Of a DNA stretch of 37,011 nucleotides, positions 20,704-28,741 are shown piece by piece. The translations under genes were made by a program, and so were the position numbers. The first letter of the stretch is position 1. Each line of letters begins with the position of its first letter. This stretch comes from Sphingomonas asaccharolytica NBRC 15499 (GTDB lineage: Bacteria > Pseudomonadota > Alphaproteobacteria > Sphingomonadales > Sphingomonadaceae), in contig NZ_BCYU01000048.1 in NCBI RefSeq assembly GCF_001598355.1, positions 1-37,011 of the forward strand, written 5' to 3'. Below the pieces are notes generated by a model, which ran no database searches, had not been told where the DNA came from, and was given only the letters and a program-made list of their open reading frames with translations.

Positions 20704-22197
20704 GTGGCGACTGCGGCATTCATCGATCGATCAGGAGACATCGCGCCGGTACGGCTGCCACGGATCGGTATGTTCGTGCTGTTTCTGGGTTTGGCGGTCG
20801 CGATCCGGGCGCGAGATTTCGGCAATCCGATCATCCATGTCGACGAGCAATATTATCTGCTGGTCGGCGACCATATGCTGCACGGTGCGCTGCCCTATGT
20901 CGATATATGGGACAGGAAGCCGGTCGGGCTGTTCCTGATCTTCGCGGCGATCCGCCTGCTCCCCGGCGACGGTATCCTGGCCTATCAGTTGATCGCGACT
21001 TTGTTTGCGGCGGCCACCGCGTCGCTCGTCGCGCGCGGCGGCATACGGCTCGGGGCCAGCCGGGCAGGCGCTGTGGCGGCCGGCCTGGCCTATATCCTGT
21101 GGCTCTCGCTGCTCAGCGGCCGCGGCGGGCAGTCGCCGGTCTTCTACAATCTGTTCATGGCCGGGGCGGGATTGCTGACATTGCGGTTGCCCGAGCTCGC
21201 CAGGCGCGCCGATCGCCGGGCGATCAGGGCCAGCGGCTGCGCCGCCTGCCTGCTGGCCGGTCTGGCGATCCAGACCAAGTACACGCCAGTCGTCGAAGGC
21301 GCGTTCTTCGGGCTCGCGCATCTCTGGTTCCTGCGGCGGGCCGGTACGAGCTGGGCGGCGATGGCCGGCGCGGGCGCGATCTGGGCCGCGCTCGGTATCG
21401 CGCCGACCGCGGCGGTCGTCCTAAGCTATTACGAACGCGGCCCGGCGGATTTTCAGGCATTCTGGTTCGCCAATTTCGCCTCGGTCGCATTACGCAAGGG
21501 GTATCCCGCGGCCAAGATCGTGGCGCGGCTGGCGGGTACGACGGTACAATTGTCGCCCTTTATCGTGTGTGCGGTCATCGCGTGGCGGGCGCGGCCGCGA
21601 CGGAGCGAAACGCTGCTCGCCTTTGGCTGGCTTGCCGCCGCGCTGGTGGCGTTCGCGATGATCGGCGCGTTCTTCGATCATTATGCGCTGCCGCTGATGG
21701 TCCCGCTGACGATGATCGCGGCGCCGGTGCTGGGACGCTGGCGAGCTGCCCTCGCGGGCACCGCCGTGATCGGTGCGATATTGTTCGTTTTCCACCTCGC
21801 CACTGAACCCGACGACCGCGGATCGGGCTATCGCGTCGCCCAGGCAATGGCCGCGAACGACGGTGACGAGTGTCCCTATGTCTTCGCGGGCGACTCGATC
21901 CTTTATCATCTCGCGCGCGCCTGCCTGCCGACCGCTTATGCTTTCCCTTCGACGCTCGCTTACGAACCAGAACAGGGGGCCACGGGGATCGACGAGGCGG
22001 CCGAAGTGCGGCGCATCATGGCGCGTCGTCCGCCTGTAGTGGTGACGTTGGATCGTCCGCTGGCGCCGTGGAACCGCGACAGCCTGGGCGTCGTGACGGC
22101 CGCATTGGCGCAGGACTACCGCCTCATTCTGTCGGTGCCGCGAGAGGACGAGCATTTGCTGGTCTATCGTCGCCGCGATCGTCCGCAATTGCGATGA
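20704..22197 (+). CDS. GT39/ArnT-like polyprenyl-phosphate-sugar glycosyltransferase
   Basis: The 497-residue integral membrane protein has about ten hydrophobic segments and the conserved luminal acidic motif HVDEQYYLLVG at about residue 45, close to the D-E motif of dolichyl-phosphate-mannose transferases and ArnT. WDRKPVGLFLIFAAIRLLPG follows, as in the PMT_2 family. Such enzymes take a sugar from undecaprenyl phosphate on the periplasmic side and attach it to protein, lipid A or polysaccharide. The soluble C-terminal part (after about 370: CPYVFAGDSILYHLARACLP) is periplasmic. The start is a GTG. The closest neighbours (GT2, deacetylases, DUF2141) suggest one envelope-glycan pathway, but the acceptor cannot be told. 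Confidence 0.85.
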   Translation: MATAAFIDRSGDIAPVRLPRIGMFVLFLGLAVAIRARDFGNPIIHVDEQYYLLVGDHMLHGALPYVDIWDRKPVGLFLIFAAIRLLPGDGILAYQLIATLFAAATASLVARGGIRLGASRAGAVAAGLAYILWLSLLSGRGGQSPVFYNLFMAGAGLLTLRLPELARRADRRAIRASGCAACLLAGLAIQTKYTPVVEGAFFGLAHLWFLRRAGTSWAAMAGAGAIWAALGIAPTAAVVLSYYERGPADFQAFWFANFASVALRKGYPAAKIVARLAGTTVQLSPFIVCAVIAWRARPRRSETLLAFGWLAAALVAFAMIGAFFDHYALPLMVPLTMIAAPVLGRWRAALAGTAVIGAILFVFHLATEPDDRGSGYRVAQAMAANDGDECPYVFAGDSILYHLARACLPTAYAFPSTLAYEPEQGATGIDEAAEVRRIMARRPPVVVTLDRPLAPWNRDSLGVVTAALAQDYRLILSVPREDEHLLVYRRRDRPQLR

Positions 22198-22276
22198 AAG
22201 ATGCCGAGGACGGGTGCGGGTCGGACCAGTCGGTAACGTCTGGTTATCGATTTCCTTATCATCCGGATCGGATTTG

Positions 22277-22795
22277 ATGCGCCTGACCATATTCGTTGCA
22301 GCCCTTGTTTCCTTCCTCGCGATCAATGCCTCATCGGCCGGTGCCGAACAGGTCGGGCAGGACGCGGAGCAGTGCAGGGGCGGTCACGGTCCGGCCATCC
22401 AGGTCAACGTCCAGGGGCTCAAGGATCGGCGCGGGGAATTGTGGCTGGAACTCTATCCTGCGACGTCGGACGACTTCCTCAGCCCGGACACCGACCTGAT
22501 GGCTCAAGGCAAAACTTTCCGCCGCACACGCTCGCGGTTGCCGGCGACCGGCAGCGTCGAAATCTGCATCAGGGTACCGCGCCCGGGCCGCTACGCGCTG
22601 ATGCTCCGCCACAATCGCGTCGAGCGCGACAAATTCTCCTTTTGGAGCGATGGGGCGGGGGTGCCGGCCAACCAGTCATTGGGCCGCAGTAAGCCTAGGC
22701 TCGATCAGGCTGTCGTCAATGCCGGGCCCGGCATCACTGTCGTCGCGATCAAGGTGCAATATCTGCACGGCCTGGGCTTTTCTTCGTTGGATTGA
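22277..22795 (+). CDS. exported DUF2141 domain protein
   Basis: The 172-residue product has a signal peptide (MRLTIFVAALVSFLAINASS then AGA) and the DUF2141 domain: IQVNVQGLKDRRGELWLELYP, FRRTRSRLPATGSVEICIRVPRPGRYALMLRHN, followed by DKFSFWSDGAGVPANQS. The family is small, secreted or periplasmic and of unknown function; a transthyretin-like beta-fold is often proposed. The start at ATG 22277 places the signal peptide at the N-terminus; the open frame begins 21 codons earlier. It lies 79 bases after the GT39-like gene and may be co-transcribed. Confidence 0.85.
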   Translation: MRLTIFVAALVSFLAINASSAGAEQVGQDAEQCRGGHGPAIQVNVQGLKDRRGELWLELYPATSDDFLSPDTDLMAQGKTFRRTRSRLPATGSVEICIRVPRPGRYALMLRHNRVERDKFSFWSDGAGVPANQSLGRSKPRLDQAVVNAGPGITVVAIKVQYLHGLGFSSLD

Positions 22796-22858
22796 CGCTG
22801 TGACCGGTTTGATGATGCGATATTACCGTTCGACCCTTCCCGCCGAGCCTGCAGGCGC

Positions 22859-23161
22859 ATGCTGGTGACCGAGTCCGATGCGGCGCGCGGCGCACGGCAG
22901 CCCGTCTGGGCGATATCGATCCACGTCGGCGAGGCATTATGGCGCGGGCGACTGAGGGCGGGGCTGTCCCTAGACGACGTCGCCGGGCGGATCGGCGTCG
23001 ATCCCGAGACGGTCGGTGCACTCGAGAATTCGGACTTTGCCCGGCTGCCGTCGCGGGATGGGGCGATCGCCGTGGCACGAGCCTATGCGCAGTTGGTCGG
23101 CCTGCCGAAGAAATGGGTAACGGCGGCGCTCGACAAGGAATTGCTACGACACAATCGATGA
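22859..23161 (+). CDS. small helix-turn-helix protein (RodZ/HTH_25-like)
   Basis: The 100-residue protein has an N-terminal tail and then VGEALWRGRLRAGLSLDDVAGRIGVDPETVGALENSDFARLPSRDGAIAVARAYAQLVGL, an XRE-like helix-turn-helix of the kind at the N-terminus of RodZ (residues about 22-84). Unlike RodZ there is no membrane helix or periplasmic domain, so this could be a stand-alone regulator or a truncated relative. A weak match to the typical motif GxxLxxxRxxxGLSLxxVAxxxGI is visible. It stands between the DUF2141 and zinc-ribbon genes on the same strand. Confidence 0.7.
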   Translation: MLVTESDAARGARQPVWAISIHVGEALWRGRLRAGLSLDDVAGRIGVDPETVGALENSDFARLPSRDGAIAVARAYAQLVGLPKKWVTAALDKELLRHNR

Positions 23162-23287
23162 CGGTAGCCTCGGATTGTTGAACCGTCGCATGTCCGGCAT
23201 TGCCAGTTTATCAACTTGTTCTGATCGAGTAATTACGGGGCTATATCTTGGGATATAAGGGCACTGGTACATCCGATCGGACATCCG

Positions 23288-23467
23288 ATGGCAATCGACA
23301 AGTTTCTCTGTTCGTTCGGCCTACACGTGCCGGACCTGAGTCGCCTAAGCTGGGGCAATTCGGCGTCTGGTTCCGGGTTCGACGTGAGCTATTGCGGACG
23401 CTGCGGAACCGAACTGACGCGCCGGCGCGGAAGCAAATGGCGGGCGATCGCGCTCGCCGATCGCTGA
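23288..23467 (+). CDS. 59-residue zinc-ribbon-like small protein
   Basis: An ATG at 23288 opens a frame of 59 codons closed by TGA at 23465-23467. The product starts MAIDKFLCSFGLHVPDLSRL and contains SYCGRCGTELTRRRGSKWRAI. Cys8, His13, Cys36 and Cys39 could bind one zinc, and the CxxCG knuckle followed by a basic stretch resembles short zinc-ribbon proteins common in sphingomonads. The rest of the open frame that covers it in another phase (23248-23541) has no family-like content and is only the artificial 5' extension of the deacetylase gene. Upstream are two direct repeats of CATCCGAT and a small hairpin (TATATC-ttgg-GATATA). Confidence 0.5.
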   Translation: MAIDKFLCSFGLHVPDLSRLSWGNSASGSGFDVSYCGRCGTELTRRRGSKWRAIALADR

Positions 23468-23541
23468 ACTCGAGAGATGGCGATCGCGGAGATCGCCGCG
23501 GCAAAGGGGGGCTAGTCGCGCCGACGTCGGCATTCAGGATC

Positions 23542-24477
23542 ATGTGGGCGATTGCTTTTCTGCTCGTCAGCCAACCTGTTGCAGCCCGGTCGCATGAAGG
23601 CAGGATCGCGCTGACGTTCGACGACCTTCCCGCGCTGACCATTCTCAACGACCAGGCATATGTCGACTATCTGAACGTGATGATCCTGCGGGGACTGAAG
23701 CGCCATCATTTCCCCGCGACCGGGTTCGTCAATGAGGGCAAGCTCGACGAGCTCCAGCGCGACCGGCAAATCGCCAATCTCCAGCGCTGGCTTGATGCCG
23801 GCATGGATCTGGGGAACCACACCTTTTCGCACGAATCCCCCAACGCGCTCGGCGCGGAGGGCTATATAGCCGACATCGTCCACGGCGAACCGGTCACCAC
23901 CGGCCTTCTTCGTCCGTACGGCCGGCGGCTGCGCTGGTTCCGGCATCCCTATCTCGAAACCGGCTTTCCCGCGTCGGTGAAGCGAACGATCGATGGCTGG
24001 CTTTCCACGCACGGCTACCGCATCGCCCCGGTCACGATCGATGCCGACGACTGGGAGTTCGCCGAGCCTTATGACGATGCGATCGCGCGGAAGGACGTTG
24101 CGCGCCAACGGCGGATAAAGGCCGAATATCTGGCCTATACCGCGCGCAGGATCGAGTGGTCGATCCGGAGCGGACATATCTTGTTCGGGCGTGATATCGC
24201 GCAGGTCATGCTATTGCATTGCACGCGGCTCAACGCGGATTCGGTCGACGATCTCGCAGTCTTGTTTCGGCGCTTTCGCCTCCGCCCGGTCAGCCTCGAT
24301 CGGGCGATGCGCGACCCCGCTTATCGCACGCCCGACACCATTGCGGACAAAGACGGGACGGACTGGCTCGAGCGCTGGGCGATCCTGAAGCATCGCGATC
24401 TGCCGGAAGCGGGCGACGAGGACCCGCCTGCGGATATCCAGGCTGCTTACGATCGGGTCGACAATGATCGGCGCTGA
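23542..24477 (+). CDS. exported polysaccharide deacetylase (NodB-like)
   Basis: From ATG 23542 the 311-residue product has a signal peptide (MWAIAFLLVSQPVAA) and the NodB homology motifs: GRIALTFDDLPAL (motif 1, Asp-Asp), DLGNHTFSHESPN (motif 2, H-x3-H), LRWFRHPYLETGF (motif 3), DADDW (motif 4) and VMLLHCTRLNAD (motif 5 His). These enzymes use a divalent metal to remove acetyl groups from peptidoglycan, chitin or exopolysaccharide in the periplasm. The frame is open back to 23248, but the extra 98 codons overlap the zinc-ribbon gene in another phase and lack protein-like content. It closes the plus-strand envelope cluster; the receptor gene follows after 171 bases. Confidence 0.9.
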   Translation: MWAIAFLLVSQPVAARSHEGRIALTFDDLPALTILNDQAYVDYLNVMILRGLKRHHFPATGFVNEGKLDELQRDRQIANLQRWLDAGMDLGNHTFSHESPNALGAEGYIADIVHGEPVTTGLLRPYGRRLRWFRHPYLETGFPASVKRTIDGWLSTHGYRIAPVTIDADDWEFAEPYDDAIARKDVARQRRIKAEYLAYTARRIEWSIRSGHILFGRDIAQVMLLHCTRLNADSVDDLAVLFRRFRLRPVSLDRAMRDPAYRTPDTIADKDGTDWLERWAILKHRDLPEAGDEDPPADIQAAYDRVDNDRR

Positions 24478-24542
24478 CCGATCAATGTCCTGAACTCGAC
24501 CGTTGGACGACGGCTCCGATCGGGCCCGTATCCGCATCAGGA

Positions 24543-24567
24543 TAGTGTTATTCACTATTGTGTGAAT
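24543..24567. promoter_or_regulatory. AT-rich overlapping inverted repeats before the TonB-receptor gene
   Basis: TAGTG (24543-24547) with CACTA (24553-24557) and ATTCAC (24550-24555) with GTGAAT (24562-24567) form two overlapping inverted repeats in an otherwise GC-rich leader, 82 bases before the receptor start. Such a patch is a reasonable place for the promoter and an operator. No regulator gene is adjacent, so the binding protein is unknown. Confidence 0.4.
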
Positions 24568-24648
24568 TAGTATTGCCAGGCGCCGCGCTTTGCGGCAGTT
24601 TCCCGCCATGGACGCCGGAGAGCGTGATCTGATTGGTGGGAGGAATGA

Positions 24649-26943
24649 ATGAAGGCTCGTGCATTGTGGCTCGGTGCATCCGCGCTCGCTTTTGCCTGGG
24701 GAGGCGACGCCGCTGCGCAAACGGCTCCTCAGTCCGCACCCGCGGCCGCGCCGCAGGACGATAACCAGGTCACGGCCGACAATGGCGACTTGGCCGGCGA
24801 CATCGTCATTACCGCGCAGCGCCGCAGCGAAGATCTGATGACGACCGCGGTATCGGCGTCGGTGCTGAGCGGCACCGATCTCGGCAACAAGGGCGTCACC
24901 AATGTCGACGCGCTGCAGTTCGCCATGCCCAGCGTCGTGGTGAACAATTTCGGCCAGGGCAACGACTTCAACATTCGCGGCATCGGCAAGGCCGAGCATA
25001 ATACCCAGACCACCACCGGCGTGATCACCTATCGCGACGGCGTGCCGACCTTCCCGGGCTATTTCCAAATGGAGCCCTATTTCGACGTAGCCAATATCCA
25101 GGTGCTGCGCGGTCCGCAGGGCACGATCGTCGGGCAGAATTCGACCGGCGGCGCGGTGTTCGTCAACACCAACGATCCGATCGTCGGCGGCGAGATTCAC
25201 GGCTATTTCAACGCCAATTACGGCAATTACAACGACGCCGGCATGCAGGGCGCGATCAACCTGCCGATCAGCGACACGTTCGCGGCACGCGTCGCATTGT
25301 TCGCCGAGCGCCGCGACAGCTTCTTCGATGTCCATGGCGCTGGCGGCACCGCTTATCCCTATGACAACGGCAAGATGGGGTATCTCGCCGGCCGCGTGAG
25401 TTTCCTGTGGAAGCCGAGCGCGAACTTTTCGGCCTTATGGAAGACCGATTTCGACGCGCTCGATTCGGGCGCCTATCCGGCGTCGCCCTTCTGGCAGCAC
25501 AGCAATGCCTATCCCGCCTATAAACGCGACCTCTACGACATTCAGCTCAACGCGCCGCAGGACGCCCGCGACACGTTCGTGCGCTCGGTGCTGAAGCTCG
25601 AGTACGACACGACCGGCGGCGTCAAGTTCCGGTCGGTCAGTGGCTTCCAGACCGGCACCACTCTTTACCGCGCCGACCTGGACGGCACGGCGTCGAACTT
25701 CGTCGATCCGACGACGATTACACCGGCCGCCCCGCTTGGCACGATCAAGAACCAGAGTTTTTTCGACAAGGTGACGGAAACGCAGTTCAGCCAGGAATTC
25801 AACATCATCTCGCCGGACAATCAGCGCTTCACCTGGCTGATCGGTGGGTTCGGGATGTGGAACGCCTATTTCTTTCCGAAGCCGTTCAGCAACTTCACGA
25901 TCAACCTTTGCTACCCCGTCACGACGGTTAACGCATGCCTCTACCAGCTGACCGGTCGCAATCCGGAGCGCAACCTTGCCGCCTTCGGGCAGGTCGGGTT
26001 CCAGATCACGCCGAGCCTGAAGCTCGAACTCGGTGGCCGCTACACGGCCAGCCGCTCGACCAACTATGTCAACGTCCAGCAATATGGCCTGCCGATCAGC
26101 CAGGTGCAGACCGTCTCGTCGGACAATTTCTCCTACAAGGCGTCGCTCGGCTGGAAGGTGAACGCCGACCAGTTCCTGTACGGCTTCGTCGCGACCGGTT
26201 TCCGTCCCGGCGGGCTCAACGTTCCGGTGGGGCTGGGTTTGCCGGCACCGTTCAGGCCGGAGAAGATCACGTCGTATGAGGCGGGTTGGAAGGCCAATTG
26301 GGCCGGCGGCCACGTCCGCACCACCGTCACCGGCTTTTATAACGACTATAAGAACTTCCAGGTCGTAATCGGCTACCCGACCTTCCCGACCTTCGGGATT
26401 GAGCTGAACGTCCCCGACAGCACCAAGATCTATGGCGGCGAGGCGGAAATCGAGGTCACCGCCGGCGGATTCAAGTTCAATGCCGGCGTCAACGTACTGC
26501 ACAGCGAGCTCGGTACCTTCTTCGCCAGCGATCCGCGCGTGGCCGCGACGGGCGCCTGCGATCCGATGACCGGCAGCCCGACCCACGCGCCGAACTGCAT
26601 CAATTTGAACGGCCGTCGTCAGACTTATGCGCCCAATGTCACCTTCAACGTCAGCGGCGAATATACGTTCAAGCTGGGCGACGGCAGTTCGATCACGCCG
26701 CGTGCCAATTTCGGCTATGTCGGCAACCAATGGGCGACCCTGTTCCAGAATCCGAACCTCGGTGATCGGCTCGACGCGCGCAAGATCCTCAACGCCCAGC
26801 TTGCTTATGCTCGTGGTAGCTGGACGATCACGGCCTATGGCACCAACCTGACCAACCAGCACTATGTCGCTGCGCTCAATAGCGGGCTCTATTTTGCCGG
26901 AGCCCCGCGCCAATATGGGCTCAAGGTACTCAAGACCTTCTGA
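24649..26943 (+). CDS. TonB-dependent receptor
   Basis: The 764-residue protein has a signal peptide (MKARALWLGASALAFAWGGD then AAAQ), a TonB box DIVITAQRR at about 50, a plug domain with FNIRGIGKAEHNTQ and FDVANIQVLRGPQGTIVGQNSTGGAVFVNT, and a 22-strand type barrel that ends in YGLKVLKTF with the terminal Phe of outer-membrane proteins. It lacks the STN domain, so it is a plain transporter. Substrates of sphingomonad TonB receptors range from iron chelates to aromatics and sugars. The next gene is an acyl-CoA ligase, then an esterase and a transporter, which suggests uptake of an organic ester or acid; this is only inferred. A good terminator separates it from the ligase. Confidence 0.93.
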   Translation: MKARALWLGASALAFAWGGDAAAQTAPQSAPAAAPQDDNQVTADNGDLAGDIVITAQRRSEDLMTTAVSASVLSGTDLGNKGVTNVDALQFAMPSVVVNNFGQGNDFNIRGIGKAEHNTQTTTGVITYRDGVPTFPGYFQMEPYFDVANIQVLRGPQGTIVGQNSTGGAVFVNTNDPIVGGEIHGYFNANYGNYNDAGMQGAINLPISDTFAARVALFAERRDSFFDVHGAGGTAYPYDNGKMGYLAGRVSFLWKPSANFSALWKTDFDALDSGAYPASPFWQHSNAYPAYKRDLYDIQLNAPQDARDTFVRSVLKLEYDTTGGVKFRSVSGFQTGTTLYRADLDGTASNFVDPTTITPAAPLGTIKNQSFFDKVTETQFSQEFNIISPDNQRFTWLIGGFGMWNAYFFPKPFSNFTINLCYPVTTVNACLYQLTGRNPERNLAAFGQVGFQITPSLKLELGGRYTASRSTNYVNVQQYGLPISQVQTVSSDNFSYKASLGWKVNADQFLYGFVATGFRPGGLNVPVGLGLPAPFRPEKITSYEAGWKANWAGGHVRTTVTGFYNDYKNFQVVIGYPTFPTFGIELNVPDSTKIYGGEAEIEVTAGGFKFNAGVNVLHSELGTFFASDPRVAATGACDPMTGSPTHAPNCINLNGRRQTYAPNVTFNVSGEYTFKLGDGSSITPRANFGYVGNQWATLFQNPNLGDRLDARKILNAQLAYARGSWTITAYGTNLTNQHYVAALNSGLYFAGAPRQYGLKVLKTF

Positions 26944-26953
26944 TTCCCAGCCT

Positions 26954-26993
26954 GGCCGGGCGTGCGCGATCGCGACGTCCGGCCTTTCTTTTT
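26954..26993 (+). terminator. intrinsic terminator of the TonB-receptor gene
   Basis: GGCCGGGCGT (26954-26963) pairs with ACGTCCGGCC (26975-26984), one pair being G-U, around an 11-base loop that itself contains GCGATCGC. TTTCTTTTT follows at 26985-26993. It lies 11 bases past the receptor stop and excludes the ATG-less extension of the next frame, fixing the ligase start downstream at 27016. Confidence 0.8.
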
Positions 26994-27015
26994 CCCCGCT
27001 TTCTCGCAAGGTGTC

Positions 27016-28614
27016 ATGCAACCCTACGGCCTGACGGTAGACAAGTTCCTCGATCACGCCGCCAAGTGGTTCCATGATCGTGAGGTCGTCGGCGCCGAAG
27101 CGGGGGGCGCGCGCGCGCGTGGAACCTATGCGGTGCTTCGAGCCCGCAGCAACCGGATGTCGGGCGCGCTCGCGGCGCTGGGAATGAAGCAGGGCGATCG
27201 CATCGCGACCCTGGCCTGGAACACGCCGCATCATTTCGAACTCTATTATGCCGCGATGGGGATCGGGCTGGTCTGCCATACGCTCAATCCGCGGCTGACG
27301 GCGGCGCACCTCGCCGCGATGATCGACGAGGCCGAGGACCGCGTGCTGGCGGTGGCGGCCGATCTGATGCCGCTCGCGGGCGAGCTGGTCGCGGCGTGCC
27401 GATCGATCGACCATGTCATTGTGCTCGACAGTTCGGCGTTCGATGTCGCGGCTGTCGGCGGGGCGGATGTGAACATCTGGGGCCACGACGCGCTGCTCGA
27501 TGCGCACGGCGTCGAGATGGCCTGGGGCGAGTTCGACGAGAATCTGCCGGCGGGGTTGTGCTACACGTCCGGCACGACCGGCAGCCCCAAGGGCGTCGTC
27601 TATACCCACCGCTCGAATTACCTCCATACGATACGCGCGCTCCAGGCCGACGCGATGGCGCTGACGGCGCGCGACGTCCTGCTGCTCGCGGTACCGATGT
27701 TCCACGCCAACGGCTGGGGACTGCCATTCGCCGCCCCGGCGGCGGGGACCAAGCTGGTTTTGCCCGGACGCGCGATCGACGGCGCGAGCCTGGCGCGATT
27801 GATCCGCGACGAGGAGGTGACGGTGGCGGTGGGCGTGCAGACGGTATGGCTGGCGCTCGCCGACCATGTCGAGGCGACCGGGATCGAGTTGCCCAGCCTG
27901 ACGCGCGTGGTGATCGGCGGGTCGACGTGTCCCGACGCGCTGATCCGGCGGCTCGAGGATAAGCTCGGCGCCGAAGTGCAGACGAGCTGGGGAATGACCG
28001 AATTGTCGCCGGTGGGCACGATCGCGCCGCCCGGGGCGACCGATCCTGCTCGTGGCTCGGGGCGGCCGCCGATCGGGCTCGATCTCAAGCTGACCGATGC
28101 CGATGGCGCGACCTTGTCCGAGCAGCGTGGCGTCCAGGGACATCTCAAGGTGAAGGGCGTGAGCGTCATCGACCGCTATTTCCGTGCCGAGAGCGATGCG
28201 CTCGACGAGGAGGGCTATTTCGACACCGGCGACCTTGCGACCATCGATGCGGCGGGCAACCTCACCATCTGCGGGCGCGCCAAGGATCTGATCAAGTCGG
28301 GCGGCGAGTGGATCAATCCCAACGAGATAGAGACGATCGTCGGCACGCATCCGGCGGTGCGTCATGTCGCGGTGATCGGCCGGCTCGACGCCAAATGGGG
28401 CGAGCGGCCGGTGTTGATCTTCGAAAGCGACGGCAAGGCCGATGCGCGTGTGCTGCTCGACCTGCTGCGCGGCAAGGTCGCCGATTGGTGGATTCCGGAT
28501 CGGGTCGCCGAAATCGCGGCGATGCCGCTCGCCGCCTCGGGCAAGATCGACAAGAATCGGCTGCGGGCGGATTACGAGGCAGGCAAGATCGCGGCTGTGG
28601 CGATCGGGCGGTAA
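27016..28614 (+). CDS. acyl-CoA ligase (medium/long-chain fatty-acid or related CoA synthetase)
   Basis: The 532-residue enzyme belongs to the ANL adenylating superfamily: phosphate-binding loop YTSGTTGSPKGVVYTHRS near 190, PMFHANGWGLPFAAP near 230, TSWGMTELSPVGT near 315, DTGDLATID near 405, GRAKDLIKSGGEWINPNEIE near 425 and the C-terminal catalytic Lys in ASGKIDKNRLRADY. It activates a carboxylate with ATP and joins it to CoA. The sequence style (AMFHANGWG, GGxWINPxxIE) is that of fatty-acid and methylmercaptopropionyl-type ligases, but the acid is unknown. The ATG at 27016 follows the terminator. It is convergent with the esterase, with a palindromic repeat between them. Confidence 0.9.
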   Translation: MQPYGLTVDKFLDHAAKWFHDREVVGAEAGGARARGTYAVLRARSNRMSGALAALGMKQGDRIATLAWNTPHHFELYYAAMGIGLVCHTLNPRLTAAHLAAMIDEAEDRVLAVAADLMPLAGELVAACRSIDHVIVLDSSAFDVAAVGGADVNIWGHDALLDAHGVEMAWGEFDENLPAGLCYTSGTTGSPKGVVYTHRSNYLHTIRALQADAMALTARDVLLLAVPMFHANGWGLPFAAPAAGTKLVLPGRAIDGASLARLIRDEEVTVAVGVQTVWLALADHVEATGIELPSLTRVVIGGSTCPDALIRRLEDKLGAEVQTSWGMTELSPVGTIAPPGATDPARGSGRPPIGLDLKLTDADGATLSEQRGVQGHLKVKGVSVIDRYFRAESDALDEEGYFDTGDLATIDAAGNLTICGRAKDLIKSGGEWINPNEIETIVGTHPAVRHVAVIGRLDAKWGERPVLIFESDGKADARVLLDLLRGKVADWWIPDRVAEIAAMPLAASGKIDKNRLRADYEAGKIAAVAIGR

Positions 28615-28651
28615 TCCGTCCTACAACCGCGCTGCCCAACAACGTCCAATC

Positions 28652-28724
28652 GTGTTCCTGCGAAAGCAGGAACCCAGGGCAGTGAGGTATGCCGTTGCCT
28701 AGGCTACTGCTTGCGCAGGAGCAC
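28652..28724. repeat. short palindromic intergenic element, copy B
   Basis: The 73-bp element starts GTGTTCCTGC and ends GCAGGAGCAC, with an inner hairpin GTTCCTGC-gaaa-GCAGGAAC at 28654-28673, then CCCAGGGCAG and a right half GGCTACTGCTTGCGCAGG. It has the same plan as copy A (6393-6470), with compensated changes in the left stem, and likewise lies between convergent 3' ends. Confidence 0.75.
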
Positions 28725-28741
28725 TGCATTTGTCTGCCCGA

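Noticed and set aside
25435..28365. A 976-codon open frame on the minus strand opposite the TonB receptor and CoA ligase.
   Set aside because: It is antisense to two clear genes with complete motifs, shows no family signature and has the Arg/Asp/Gly-rich composition typical of shadow frames in high-GC DNA.
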